NCBI GenBank assembly: GCA_002862095.1
Contig: PHSQ01000001.1
Coordinates: 496,001 to 560,000 of the forward strand
DNA length: 64,000 nt
Source: Methylocystis sp. KS32
Lineage (GTDB): Bacteria > Pseudomonadota > Alphaproteobacteria > Rhizobiales > Beijerinckiaceae
Reading direction: 5' to 3'
Each line of letters begins with the position of its first letter. The stretch's first letter is position 1. The notes below the pieces were generated by a model that searched no databases, had not been told where the DNA came from, and saw only the letters and a program-made list of their open reading frames with translations. The translations under genes and the position numbers were made by a program. Positions 8,563 to 22,111 of the stretch are shown piece by piece.

Positions 8563-11500
8563 ATATTCCCACTCGGCGCCGACGCCGACGGACGTATGCC
8601 CGTCCGCTCCGGTTTCGCCCTGAATACGCAGTTTTTTCATCACATCGACCCCCACATTGACGGCGGCGTCCGAAGGCTTCGCGCCTGTGCGCACGCCCAC
8701 GGTGATATTGTTGGTCAGATAGCGCGAGGCCCCGACTGTGGGGCCGTTCGCTCCGCTGGAGTTGAGGTCGAGCGAATCGACCCCCAGCGCCTTGCGCATT
8801 TTCTCGAAGGCGCCGTCTCCGCTTCCGGTCAGCTCCGCCACCGCGGCGGCGAGCTGTATGGCCTGAAATGGCGACAATGAGCCGGAGGCCTTGGCGAACA
8901 ACAGCCGCGACAGCACCTCGTCCTGCGGCAAATCCGGGGTTGAAGTGAAGGCGAAGCTTGGTTTCGATGCGGGACCCGTGACCGCTATCTGCGCCGTGAT
9001 CTCCGCGGCCGTCGTTTCCGCGTAAAAGTCGAGCTCGGGCATGAGGCCGCCGGCGAAGGTCAATTTGCCGCGCGTAATGTCGATGCGTTGGGTTAAAAGT
9101 TGCAGGCTTCCGCGCCGCAGATCGAAGCCGCCAATCACATCCGGCTTCTGCAAGGTTCCGGCGATTTTGAGCTCGCCGCCAAATTCGGCGTCGATCCCCC
9201 GTCCGCGCACGAAAATTCGATTGGGCGCCGATATGCGAAGGTCGAGCGTCGCGTCGAAGGCGGGAGACTTGCCGGCGGCGGCTTTCTGCTTGCGTTGAAG
9301 CTCGAGCAATTCGCGGGCGAATCCGCGGGGGTCTATGTGAGTCGCATCCGGCAGGGGCGTCAGCGCCGACGGCAGGCGGTCTGGAACATTCACCTCCAGC
9401 GTATTGAACTTGACGACGCCGGCGACCTTGGGCGATCTCGCCAAGGGCCCGCCAAGATCGAGGTCGAAATCCGCAGTCGAGGAGACGAGCGCGCTGCTCA
9501 CGAGCTGGGCGTTGCGTCCTGTTATTCTGAGGGAGCCGGGCATTCCCGCTTCCGGCAGCAGCGAGATTCGGCCGCTGCCGGAAATCTGGCCGCCATTCTT
9601 GGTCGACGCCTGCAAAGAGGCCAGGACCAGTTCGCGGCCTCGCGCTTCGAGCCGCGCCGAGATTTTATCGAAGGCGACGCCGTTCAGAGGGTCGGCGAAG
9701 GCGCCGTTTGCGAGCGTGATCGAACCTCCCACGATCGGAGAGGCGCTCTGACCCGAGACCCGAAGGTCGAGCGCCACATCGCCATGCGCGGTTTGGCCAT
9801 TGGCGGAAAGCATCGTATTGGCGAGAGCGGCGTCGATACGCCCCTTCGCCGCAAGATCCAGCGTCCCGGCGGCGTCCAGCGGCGCCGAACCGGTTATTTT
9901 GAGGCGGCTCGACATCCCCATCCCTATATCGGCGTCGACGCTGGTTCGCTTTCCGGCCAGCCGGCCGCGCGCGGAGGCGTCGATGGCGGGCAGCCCATTG
10001 CTTTTGAGTTGCGGCGCGGAAAATTTGGTGAGCGTCACCTTCCAGTCGCCGCTTGGCGCGGATTTTTGCCCGGTGATACGGGCCTCGGCGTCGAACTTGC
10101 CGTCCAGAGCAAGGCCGGGGTCGGCGAAGTCGGCGATCGAGAGCGGTATGGCTCGCGCCTGCAAGGCGAGTTCGAGTTGATCCCCGGCGCGGCCTTCGAG
10201 TTCAAGGCGGCCGCCTTCGGCGTTGATCGCGAGACCCTTGATTTCGACTTGTCCCCCCGCAAGAATGATCGACGCCGGACCCGCCAGCGTCAGCTTTTTC
10301 CCGCCACGCTGGGCGGAAAAAGAAGCGATGTCGATGCGGGTTCTGTCTCCCGGCGTCACTGTCGCCGCGCCGGCGATGGCGAAGCCTTTGGCGCTGACGT
10401 CGAGATCGAGCGCGACGCCCGAGGCGGCCGGGCGAGCTTTCAGCCGGGCGGAGGCGATCGTCTCCTTGCCCACTTCGGCCTTGTCGAGACTGGCGTCGCC
10501 CTGCACGGCGGGGCGGCGCAGCAGGTCACGGCCGGTGAGTTTCGCGGCGATGCGCCCAACGAAAAGATCGCGCGCCCGCAAGCCCGAGCCTTTCAAATCG
10601 ATGGCGGCGTCCTGCCCGCCCGAAGTTGCGTCGAGCGTGACGTCGGCGCTCAACTGGCCGGCGAGCTTTTGCAGCGCGAACGCGGAAAAATCGTCGAGGT
10701 CGGGAGCGTTGAGGCTGAGTCGCCCACGGGCCGCGCTGTCGTAAACGACCGAACCTTTCAGCGTCGAGCGCCCGATGGCGAGGTCCACCTTTTCGAGCGT
10801 CCACGCCTCTCTATCGCGCGCAAGTTTCAATTGGCCGCGCGCCGGTCGGCCGTCGATGCTCCCGTCGAGCTGGGCCGCCGCCGTCAGCGCTCCGGTGAGG
10901 TCTTGCGCCTTGGCATGAAGTTCGAGCTTTGGAATCGCCCGTCCATTGGCGGTCGCATCAGCGAGAGCGATGTCCGCCCGCGCGTCCGGCTTGTCCAACG
11001 ACCCCGTAAGCGCGGCCTCGAGCGTCGCGTGTCCCGAGAGACGCGCATCCGCGCGGCGCAGGTCGGGCAGTTCGATAAACGCCGTAATGTCCGACTTTTC
11101 CTTGGTCGCCGCGCCATTGAATCTTGCCCGCGCGAATTCGCCATTCAGCGTCACCGCGTCGAGGCTCAGCCCGCCGTCGGGCGACAGCGCCGCCGCTCCG
11201 CTAATCGCCAGCTTGCGCCCCAGTAAGCCATCCACGGCGGCGAGGCCCAGGCCCGGTTCGACGATCGCGCCGTTCAGCGCGACGCTGACGCGGCGCTCCT
11301 TTGGAACACCGTTCAGGGTCGCCGCCAGCGTCAAGGCGCCGCGAAGGCCTCGCCCGGCGAGTCTGGAAAACCGCGAAAGATCGGGGGCGGAGACGTTCAA
11401 TTTGCCGTCGAGCGCCCCCGGCCCCGCTTTGCCGGAATAGGTCAGGAGTCCCGCGCCGGTTTCAATCTTCGCGACGCCGAAGTCGGTGTCGCCATCCATG

Positions 11501-12861
11501 TTCGCGCGCGCCCGCAGGGAGAGATTTACGCGGTCTCCGAGCGCGTCCGCGAGCCCCCGGTCGCTCGGCGCCAGGCCGTCGCCCTTCGCCTCGACGTCGA
11601 TGTCGATGCGCGAGCCCGCCACGCCGAGCGGACCATCGGCCATCGCCTTGGCGGCGGCGTCGAAGCGACCGATTCGTCCGGCGGAGGACAGAACATCCTC
11701 CAGCGTCAGGGTAAGCTTCATATCCGGCTTGTCCAGGCTTCCGGCGACCGTGACTTCTCCTTCCAGCGTCTTGGCGCGAAAGGCGGCCGTTTCCGAGATG
11801 GGCTGTCCGTGCAGGCCGAGGCGGGCGTCGATCTTGCGATCCTGGCCGAGTCGCCCCGAGGCCTCGATACGCATCGCGGGATTGACGAGAGCGAGATTTT
11901 CCAGGACCAGCGTCCCGTCTTCGGCGAAATTGGCCGCGCCATGCAGCTTGTTGTCGCCGGCGAAAATGTCTCCTAAGGCGTTGGGGAGCAGCGCGGAAAA
12001 TTTGGCGGCGAGTGCGAAATCGAGACGTCTCGCGGCTCCGCTGCGGGAAAGGCCGATGTCGCCATGAGCGGTCAGATCGTCGCCCCCGCTGGCGGCGAGA
12101 GTCGCATGAAAGGCGTCGAGCGGTCCTTGTCCGTTCAGTTCGATGTCGAGCGGCGGCGTCCCCGGCAGTTTGGCGGCGCGAGCGATGAGTCCCCCCGCCG
12201 GCTCCTTCGCGGCGAAGGCGATCAGCAGGCGATGGTCGGCCGCGATTTCGGCCTTCATATCGATCGCGCCGGGGGCGTCCTCGCGCACGATCGCAACCGA
12301 CGCCTTGGCTCCATCCGACGAAGCTCCAGCCTCGGCGGAGCCGTGGACCCGCAAGACGGCTGGAGCGCCGAGAACCGGCTCCGCCAGAGCGAGAGTGGCG
12401 ATTTCGAACCCCGCCAAACGCACCTTAATCGGCAGATCGGGGGCGAGGGACGTTGAAGATTTCGTTCCCGCAGACTTGGAATCCGCGGGCTGTGGCTCTT
12501 GCGCGCCAGCTTCCGGCCGGCGCAGCAAGTCGAGCCGTCCGATATTTATCGCATTGACGTCGAGGCGGAGCGTCGCGAGAGCCAGAGGCGACCAGTCGAT
12601 GTCGATGGTGTCGATTTTCAGCCAAACGCCGTCCTTGTCGGCGAGAGTGATGTGGCGAATGCGCGGATGGGCGGAAAGAAGATTCTCGACCTCGCCGATG
12701 TCGACTTTCATTTGCGGCGAAGTGGCCGCGCGGGAGATGAAATCGGCGAGGAAGCTCTTGCCTTCATGGGTCTTGAGGCCGAGGCTCATCGAACCGGCGA
12801 CGACAATGAGAAGCAGAAGGCCAAGGCCAGCGCCGACATATCTCCACAAGCGCGCGCGCAT
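8560..12861 (-). CDS. tamB: Translocation and assembly module protein TamB
   Basis: TamB is a very large (1433 residues) inner-membrane-anchored protein that spans the periplasm as a lipid-transport beta-groove. It works with TamA in outer-membrane homeostasis and in insertion of some outer membrane proteins. A single N-terminal membrane anchor lies at about residues 8-27. Long stretches of repetitive amphipathic beta-strands follow. The C-terminal DUF490 domain covers roughly the last 300 residues (the SSTADFDLDLGGPL region onward) and ends VGVGAEWEY, an aromatic beta-signature-like terminus. Its ATG overlaps the tamA stop by one base (TGATG), so the pair is translationally coupled. Confidence 0.95.
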   Translation of the reverse strand: MRARLWRYVGAGLGLLLLIVVAGSMSLGLKTHEGKSFLADFISRAATSPQMKVDIGEVENLLSAHPRIRHITLADKDGVWLKIDTIDIDWSPLALATLRLDVNAINIGRLDLLRRPEAGAQEPQPADSKSAGTKSSTSLAPDLPIKVRLAGFEIATLALAEPVLGAPAVLRVHGSAEAGASSDGAKASVAIVREDAPGAIDMKAEIAADHRLLIAFAAKEPAGGLIARAAKLPGTPPLDIELNGQGPLDAFHATLAASGGDDLTAHGDIGLSRSGAARRLDFALAAKFSALLPNALGDIFAGDNKLHGAANFAEDGTLVLENLALVNPAMRIEASGRLGQDRKIDARLGLHGQPISETAAFRAKTLEGEVTVAGSLDKPDMKLTLTLEDVLSSAGRIGRFDAAAKAMADGPLGVAGSRIDIDVEAKGDGLAPSDRGLADALGDRVNLSLRARANMDGDTDFGVAKIETGAGLLTYSGKAGPGALDGKLNVSAPDLSRFSRLAGRGLRGALTLAATLNGVPKERRVSVALNGAIVEPGLGLAAVDGLLGRKLAISGAAALSPDGGLSLDAVTLNGEFARARFNGAATKEKSDITAFIELPDLRRADARLSGHATLEAALTGSLDKPDARADIALADATANGRAIPKLELHAKAQDLTGALTAAAQLDGSIDGRPARGQLKLARDREAWTLEKVDLAIGRSTLKGSVVYDSAARGRLSLNAPDLDDFSAFALQKLAGQLSADVTLDATSGGQDAAIDLKGSGLRARDLFVGRIAAKLTGRDLLRRPAVQGDASLDKAEVGKETIASARLKARPAASGVALDLDVSAKGFAIAGAATVTPGDRTRIDIASFSAQRGGKKLTLAGPASIILAGGQVEIKGLAINAEGGRLELEGRAGDQLELALQARAIPLSIADFADPGLALDGKFDAEARITGQKSAPSGDWKVTLTKFSAPQLKSNGLPAIDASARGRLAGKRTSVDADIGMGMSSRLKITGSAPLDAAGTLDLAAKGRIDAALANTMLSANGQTAHGDVALDLRVSGQSASPIVGGSITLANGAFADPLNGVAFDKISARLEARGRELVLASLQASTKNGGQISGSGRISLLPEAGMPGSLRITGRNAQLVSSALVSSTADFDLDLGGPLARSPKVAGVVKFNTLEVNVPDRLPSALTPLPDATHIDPRGFARELLELQRKQKAAAGKSPAFDATLDLRISAPNRIFVRGRGIDAEFGGELKIAGTLQKPDVIGGFDLRRGSLQLLTQRIDITRGKLTFAGGLMPELDFYAETTAAEITAQIAVTGPASKPSFAFTSTPDLPQDEVLSRLLFAKASGSLSPFQAIQLAAAVAELTGSGDGAFEKMRKALGVDSLDLNSSGANGPTVGASRYLTNNITVGVRTGAKPSDAAVNVGVDVMKKLRIQGETGADGHTSVGVGAEWEY

Positions 12862-14834
12862 CAGAAAGCCTCTCCGATCCCAAGGTACATCGCAAAGGGG
12901 GTTTCGCCGGGCCTGCGGGCGATCGGGGTCGCCAGGTCGAGTCGGATCGGTCCGATGCTGGTGTAATAGCGCAAGCCGAGGCCAGCCGCGAAACGCATGG
13001 AAGACGAAAAATCCGGGTAAGGCGAAGCGAAGGCCATACCCGTATCCAAGAATGGCACGATCCCGATTTCCGGGGTGATCTTTATGCGCGCCTCGGCCGA
13101 ACCTTCAAGCAGGCTGCGGCCGCCAACGACAAATCCAAGTCCGTAGTCCGGAGCGAGCGAGCGATATTCATAGCCGCGAACGGAGTCGCCGCCGCCGGCG
13201 AAGAAGCGATGGCTTGCGGGGATGTCTTGGATGGTTGCCCCGACGATCGATCCAGCTTTCACCCGCCCGGCGAGAATATACCAGGCGTCGTCGTCGAGGG
13301 CGTAATATCCGCTCACCTGACCCTGGGATTGGACCATCCCCACGCTGTCGTGGAAAGCCTTGAAATAAGGCTCAACCGTAGCAATCGCGCGAATGCCCGT
13401 GGTGGGCTCGAGGAGACTGTCGGTCGAGTCGTAATTCCCCGCGAGCGGCACGCCGAGCAAGGAATAATTATGTGGACCGAAGGCGTCGAAGGTATGGCCC
13501 GCCTCGAACTCCAAGCCGCCCTGGACCGAAGCCATGTCGCTGAAGCGATGTCTGACGCCTATGCTGGCGTTGCCGTAATCGGACCAATAATAGGGAGTCT
13601 TCTCCCGCACAGCTGAGGCGTCGATGAGCAGATCGTTGCGCGAGCCCTCCAGCGCCGGTTTCACGAAGCTCATTTTCGCGCTGCCGATGAGGTTGCTCGA
13701 ATTGAATCCGGGCAGGCTGAAAAAATTCCCGACGCTCGAGCCCGAAGTGAGTGTGGGGGAGAGGCCTCCCTGCAGATCGAATCGCAGTCTTTCGCCCTCG
13801 CCAAAAACATTTCTGTCCACCCAATAGGCCCGCAGTCCCGGACCGTCGATATTGGACACCTGGCCCGTGAACCCGACCGCGTGCTGTTTGCGCTCGGAGG
13901 TTTCGACCAGAATTGGGATATTGCCGTTTCCGTCCAGCGGGGGGGCGTCCTCCACTTTCACCGAGCCGAGCGCTTCGATCCGGGCCACCGATTTGCGGGT
14001 GTCGGCTAGCTTTTTGGGGCTGTAGTCCTCGCCTTCCTCCAGATAGATAAAGGAGCGGATCACGTCATCCGGCACGCCGGGAGAGCCGCTCAGCTTCACT
14101 TCTCCAATTCCCGCTCTCGGGCCGGGGTCAATGGTGATCGCCACATCCATCACCCGCTCCCGATGAAAAATCACCGGAGCGGTCTTGATCACCTTCGCGA
14201 GCGGATAGGATTGCGCCCGAAGCTGGTCGATCCAATCCGCCTCCAAAGACCGCACGCTCGCCGCCCGAGCGGGCTGGCCAATGATTCGTTCGAAGGATTT
14301 TTTGGTGAAAAGCGCCCGATCGATCGGCGTCATGCGGCGCGAATCATAGACGACGACATTGCGCAAATGGAACATGGGGCCGGGTTCGACCCTGAATTCG
14401 ACGGGGACGAGCGCCTTGCCGCGCAGCCGTTCCGCGGCGACCGCGGCCGTGTCGGCGCCGCGACCGTCGGCGAAGACCTCGACGCCGGCTATCTCGACTT
14501 TGACCTGCGCGTCGAAATAGCCGTCGCCCCAGAGCGTTTCGCCCATGCGGGGAATGTCCGCCACCACTCTTTGGGCAAGCGCCGCTCCGCCGATGGGCGG
14601 CTCATGCCGCAGACGCCATGTGCTCGAAGCGTCCTTAAGATGCTGCAGGAGGGCTTCGTTGTCATCGAGGCCGGGGATTTCCATTTTGTAGGGGAGAGCG
14701 TCGAGGGTTGGAGTCGGCGGCTCTTCGCTGGAGCCAAACAGTCCAAAGAAATCAAAAGCGCGGGCATGGTCCCACGACCCGGTCGTAAGCAGTGCAGCCA
14801 CAATGGTCATGACAATGAGAATTATGCGCTGCAC
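12861..14834 (-). CDS. tamA: Outer membrane assembly protein TamA (Omp85 family)
   Basis: TamA is an Omp85-family outer-membrane barrel with periplasmic POTRA domains that partners TamB. A GTG start at 14834 gives 657 residues with a good signal peptide: basic QR at the start, a hydrophobic core, and cleavage after DHARA. POTRA domains occupy roughly residues 50-290. A 16-strand barrel follows, containing the loop-6-like GGGDSVRGYEY and a C-terminal phenylalanine (YLGIGEAF). An ATG further in at 14810 or further out at 14963 is possible. The outer one predicts no signal peptide at its N-terminus. tamB follows with a one-base overlap. Confidence 0.93.
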   Translation of the reverse strand: MQRIILIVMTIVAALLTTGSWDHARAFDFFGLFGSSEEPPTPTLDALPYKMEIPGLDDNEALLQHLKDASSTWRLRHEPPIGGAALAQRVVADIPRMGETLWGDGYFDAQVKVEIAGVEVFADGRGADTAAVAAERLRGKALVPVEFRVEPGPMFHLRNVVVYDSRRMTPIDRALFTKKSFERIIGQPARAASVRSLEADWIDQLRAQSYPLAKVIKTAPVIFHRERVMDVAITIDPGPRAGIGEVKLSGSPGVPDDVIRSFIYLEEGEDYSPKKLADTRKSVARIEALGSVKVEDAPPLDGNGNIPILVETSERKQHAVGFTGQVSNIDGPGLRAYWVDRNVFGEGERLRFDLQGGLSPTLTSGSSVGNFFSLPGFNSSNLIGSAKMSFVKPALEGSRNDLLIDASAVREKTPYYWSDYGNASIGVRHRFSDMASVQGGLEFEAGHTFDAFGPHNYSLLGVPLAGNYDSTDSLLEPTTGIRAIATVEPYFKAFHDSVGMVQSQGQVSGYYALDDDAWYILAGRVKAGSIVGATIQDIPASHRFFAGGGDSVRGYEYRSLAPDYGLGFVVGGRSLLEGSAEARIKITPEIGIVPFLDTGMAFASPYPDFSSSMRFAAGLGLRYYTSIGPIRLDLATPIARRPGETPFAMYLGIGEAF

Positions 14835-15164
14835 TTCGAAAGAATCCAAGCAACTCTCGAAAAATATAATACCGGAGCGCCGCCAAACGGTCCACGGGTT
14901 AAGCTTAATGCGCACAATTAGGGTGAAGTCATTATTACGTTGCGCGTAAACGCAATCAACCATTCATGTTTCCAACTTTCCAGATTTATGGCGCGGGGCT
15001 TCCCGCTTCGAAAAGAGGATCGAAGCGCGCCTTTGGAGATCGGCTGCGCCATTCATTTGGGCGGAACGAATTTGATGCCTCAAGCCTTTAGAAGCATATT
15101 CCGAGATACTCGTGGCCTTAGCAGGAAAAAGGAGGGAGCCCAAAGAAATTGGAGTCTCCTCTTG

Positions 15165-15465
15165 TAATTATAATAAAATAGAACCGACCAAAAATGGTTT
15201 GATTGAGATCGCGAAACTTGCTCACCTTTTCGAAAGCGTTCATGACGCTGTGTGATGTAATAAGGAGGCGACCATTGCCATGTGAGACAATGAATAATTA
15301 TACAAATTTATATAATGATGATATTTTAGTCTGTTAAGTCGTCATATATAATAATTAAATTATGCGGTATATTCAATTATTTTGATATTAGTTAAACATC
15401 TCCAGCGTCTGTTAAATAAATTATGAAAACAAATTATAGGCCTGAGAAAATTAATTCGATGTTTT
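15165..15465. other. AT-rich non-coding patch within the tamA-sahR interval
   Basis: The 1.5 kb between the tamA and sahR starts holds no convincing protein gene. Within it, about 15165-15465 is visibly far richer in A and T than anything around it, with runs such as TTATACAAATTTATATAATG near 15298. Reading frames are short and broken. It could be a silenced horizontally acquired scrap, a nucleoid-protein binding site, or the promoter zone of a lost gene. Between about 14835 and 15165, and between 15950 and 16300, I see nothing recognisable. Confidence 0.5.
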
Positions 15466-15503
15466 CAGGCTACGACCTTCTGAGTGAGGCTTCATACCTG
15501 TGG

Positions 15504-15621
15504 CTAGAGCAAAATCCGAAAAAGTTGATAGACTTTTTCGATTAGATTTTGCTCTAGCTTTTTGAAGCTGGCGCGATTTCTTATCGACCAGACGACTCCG
15601 ACTGGTCGGAAAGCGCTCTAG
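15504..15621. repeat. Bipartite palindromic repeat, RIME-like (copy 1)
   Basis: There are two palindromes in tandem. The first has perfect 13-bp outer arms, CTAGAGCAAAATC (15504-15516) and GATTTTGCTCTAG (15545-15557), enclosing inner arms CGAAAAAGT and ACTTTTTCG around a TGATAG loop. The second pairs CGACCAG (15585-15591) with CTGGTCG (15602-15608). The element ends GCGCTCTAG. A near-identical element lies at 60821-60936, and the first palindrome recurs in altered form at 32645-32684 and 63360-63399. The design resembles rhizobial intergenic mosaic elements. Confidence 0.8.
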
Positions 15622-15805
15622 CCGAGGCGAGTGTGGAACTCTATAGATTGCTTCGAATATGGTTGAAACGGCTTCCGACCGACGCGCGCCGACGCCGACT
15701 GCAGGGAAGCCGGCTCACTATGACGGCTGCCGCGGCGACCGCGGGGACGGAACCGGCTGGAATTCCAAATTGACAGCCGGAGCTACATGGGCGAGCATGA
15801 GCCGC

Positions 15806-15935
15806 AAAAATAAGGCCCCGTCGCGCGGAGCTGACGGGGCCGGGGCGCTTCGTCGGAGCGAAGCTTTCTGGGGGATTTCCAGTTTACGGTCGAACCAAAC
15901 CGCTTGGCCTTCGCGGTAAAGGTTCGACTGAAAAG
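15806..15935 (-). ncRNA. Candidate structured small RNA with intrinsic terminator
   Basis: Read leftward, this segment folds into four successive hairpins. Hairpin 1 pairs GTCGAACC (with inner ACCGC) across 15889-15928. A short CTGG/CCAG hairpin follows at 15868-15882, then GCTTCG/CGAAGC at 15847-15864. Last is a 9-bp GGCCCCGTC/GACGGGGCC stem at 15814-15841, followed on this strand by TTATTTTT, a textbook intrinsic terminator. A TATAGC box at 15941-15946 could place the 5' end near 15934, giving about 129 nt. The loops of hairpins 3 and 4 both expose GCTCCG. No open reading frame explains the terminator. Expression is unproven, and the -35 region is weak. Confidence 0.4.
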
Positions 15936-16316
15936 CAAATGCTATATGAGGCGGCGTCGAAGGGATCAGCGCTGAACTCCCTGGACCGCCGTGATCTGCC
16001 GCTTGACGCGCAGATCAATTCCGACCCGGTGGCGTCATGCTCCTCTCGGAAGACTTATCCACACACGCGACGCCATATTCCGGCGCCGAACGATCCCATC
16101 GCGTCCGATTTCGAGGTCCCGCTCGAGCGGCCCTTCGTCGGCTTTTCGAACCACCGACGACTGCGATTGATATGATGCTGAACCCAGTTTCCGATTTGGT
16201 CAAGCCTAATTTTCGGTCGCCGGCGCTTAGCGGCGTCGCGTCGCTGGCGGACCAAGCAAGCGCACGAAATTCCTAATCAGCCGGGCTATCCGGCGGGCTT
16301 GTGTTATTTATATTCG

Positions 16317-16340
16317 ACGTATATAGATATCTTTATATGT
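16317..16340. promoter_or_regulatory. Palindromic operator, probably for the SahR-type regulator
   Basis: An interrupted 24-bp palindrome is centred on GATATC (16326-16331): left part ACGTATATA, right part TTTATATGT. Twenty of the 24 positions are symmetric. It ends 14 nt before the regulator's most likely ATG (16355), so binding there would block transcription or initiation of sahR-metF-metH. The right half GATATCTTTATAT resembles the ArsR-class SahR sites reported for methionine-cycle genes, as far as I recall. Assignment to SahR is an inference. Confidence 0.6.
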
Positions 16341-16354
16341 ATTCAGGCAAGCAA

Positions 16355-17365
16355 ATGACTGTCCCAAAAGCCCTCGCTCTGGAGGCGGCGCTCGCGGCGC
16401 TCAACGCCACCGGCGAAGAAACCCGGCTGAGGTTGGTGGCTCTCCTCACCGAATCGGAACTGACGGTCAGCGAGTTGGTCGCCATTCTCGGACAGTCCCA
16501 ACCGCGCGTGTCGAGGCATCTCAAGCTCCTGGTGGAGGCAGGGCTGGTGGAGCGCCGCAGGGAGGGAGCCTGGGCTTTCTTTCGTCTCGCTTCCTCCACG
16601 CCCGCGGGAATGATGGCCCGCGGCGTCATCGATCGGATCGACGCTCGCGACGTCCTGCTGGCCGCCGACCGGGCTCGCCTCTCCGAAGTGCGACAGGCGC
16701 GGGCCGAAAGCGCCGCCAAATATTTCGCCGCGCACGCCGACGAATGGAACGACATTCGCTCGCGTCATGTGCCGGAGGCCGAGGTGGAAGAGGCCGTTCG
16801 CGAAGCCATGGGAGATCGGCCTATCCACTTGCTGCTCGACCTTGGCGCAGGCGCTGGACGGATGCTCGAACTCTTCGCGCCGCTGGCCGAGCGCGCCATT
16901 GGCGTCGATCTTTCGTCGGCCATGCTCTCCGTGGCGCGGGGGCGGCTGGAGAAATGCGGCGTTCGCAATGTGCAATTGCGGCAGGGAGACATTTACGCCC
17001 TGCCGGTCGAGCGCAACTCCTGCGACGTCGCCGTCATGCATCAGGTCCTGCACTACCTTGACGATCCAGGGCGCGCCCTGCGGGAGGCCGCGCGCGCCCT
17101 GGCGCCGGGCGGCAGGCTGATCGTGGTCGATTTCGCGCCTCATCACGAAGAGGCGCTGCGCGAAAAGCACGCTCATCGCCGGCTTGGATTCTCCGTCAGC
17201 GAGATTTCCGATCTGCTCTCCCAGGCGGGCCTCGAGACCCTTTTGCAACGCGATCTCGCGCCGGGGGAAAAAGACTTCGCCAAGCTCACCGTGTCCTTAT
17301 GGGTCGCGCGCGATCCTCGGATCAACGCCGATTTTGTTCCCTCTCCCGACTACGAGACCGTCTGA
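16355..17365 (+). CDS. sahR: ArsR-family regulator with C-terminal methyltransferase domain (SahR-type)
   Basis: This is a two-domain protein of 336 residues. An ArsR winged helix (about 1-95, helix-turn-helix in TVSELVAILGQSQPRVSRHL) precedes a class I SAM-dependent methyltransferase fold (motif I LLDLGAGAGRMLELF near residue 157, then GVDLSSAML). The ArsR metal-binding cysteines are missing, which fits a ligand such as S-adenosylhomocysteine bound by the methyltransferase domain. ATG 16355 is preferred over 16301 because the upstream bases form the operator palindrome. The stop overlaps the metF start by one base, and metH follows. The SahR name rests on domain architecture plus this context. 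Confidence 0.8.
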   Translation: MTVPKALALEAALAALNATGEETRLRLVALLTESELTVSELVAILGQSQPRVSRHLKLLVEAGLVERRREGAWAFFRLASSTPAGMMARGVIDRIDARDVLLAADRARLSEVRQARAESAAKYFAAHADEWNDIRSRHVPEAEVEEAVREAMGDRPIHLLLDLGAGAGRMLELFAPLAERAIGVDLSSAMLSVARGRLEKCGVRNVQLRQGDIYALPVERNSCDVAVMHQVLHYLDDPGRALREAARALAPGGRLIVVDFAPHHEEALREKHAHRRLGFSVSEISDLLSQAGLETLLQRDLAPGEKDFAKLTVSLWVARDPRINADFVPSPDYETV

Positions 17366-18263
17366 TGACCGCCCTTCCGCTGCACCCGCTTTCCCCAAAA
17401 GGCGAATTCGTTATTTCCTACGAATTCTTCCCGCCGAAGACGCCACAGATGGAAATCCAGTTGTGGGAAACCATCAAACGTCTTGAGCCGCTCTGCCCGC
17501 GCTTTGTTTCCGTGACCTATGGCGCGGGCGGTTCCACCCGCGAACGCACCCACGCCATCGTCACGCGCATCGCTCGCGAAACCTCGATGAAACCGGCCGC
17601 GCATCTCACCTGCGTTTCGGCGACGCGCGAAGAGGTCGACAAAGTGATCCGCGAATATTGGGATGCTGGCGTTCGCCACATCGTCGCCCTGCGCGGCGAT
17701 CCGCCCGGTGGCGTCGGAACTCCCTTCATGCCGCATCCGCTCGGCTATCCGTCATCGAGCCATCTCGTGCGCGGCATTCGCGCGATCGGCGATTTCGAGA
17801 TTTCGGTCTCGACCTATCCCGAAGGACACCCCGAAAGTTCCACAATCGATAACGACATCGACGCTTTGAAGTCGAAGATCGACGCCGGCGCGACGCGCGC
17901 CATCACGCAGTTCTTTTTCGAGAACGACGTCTATTTTCGTTTTCTTGATCGCGCACGGGCGCGCGGGATCGACATTCCCATTGTGCCCGGCGTCATGCCG
18001 GTGCGCAATTTCAGGCAGGTGGCGGGCTTCGCCGCGAAAGCTGGCGCGAGCGTGCCGCAATGGCTCGCGGATCGTTTCGACGGCTTGGAAAACGACCCGG
18101 AAACTCATGCTCTCGTGGCGGCCACCACGACCGCGGAGCAGGTGATGGATCTCGTCAAGGCCGGAGTGAACGAATTGCACTTCTACACCAACAACCGCGC
18201 CGATCTCGTATTCGGCATTTGTCATCTGCTGGGCGTTCGCCCGGCGCGCCAGAAAGCCACCGC

Positions 18264-18267
<4 letters not shown>
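17365..18267 (+). CDS. metF: 5,10-methylenetetrahydrofolate reductase MetF
   Basis: MetF is an FAD enzyme that reduces methylene-THF to methyl-THF, the methyl donor for methionine synthase. The 300 residues form a TIM barrel with SYEFFPPK carrying the catalytic glutamate (Glu20), [17 protein letters not shown] and ITQFFFEN, all family hallmarks. The start at 17365 is set by the TGATG overlap with the upstream regulator. Its own stop overlaps the metH ATG (ATGA). The three genes therefore form one tightly coupled operon supplying methyl groups to homocysteine. Confidence 0.96.
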
Positions 18268-21983
<3,716 letters not shown>

Positions 21984-22111
21984 CATGCGGCGACGAGCTT
22001 AGGCTGGACGCGGCGCGGAGCTGGGAATATTCCTGACAATTCTTCAGGAGTCGAAGGCTCCGCCGCTTCCTCCCGCGAAGGGAAGAGACCGTTCTCTCCG
22101 AGGTTTTTCTC

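Noticed and set aside
8641-12960. Long plus-strand frames opposite tamB, including one of about 700 codons
   Set aside because: Antisense shadows of a GC-rich gene; the minus-strand frame has the coherent TamB pattern.
14940-15167. 75-codon plus-strand frame upstream of the AT-rich patch
   Set aside because: No recognisable domain, and it overlaps the alternative longer N-terminus of tamA in the opposite direction; likely chance.
15659-16255. Several open frames of 60-86 codons on both strands between the repeat and sahR
   Set aside because: They have biased low-complexity composition, no ribosome-binding sites and no family resemblance, and they overlap hairpins and the minus-strand terminator.
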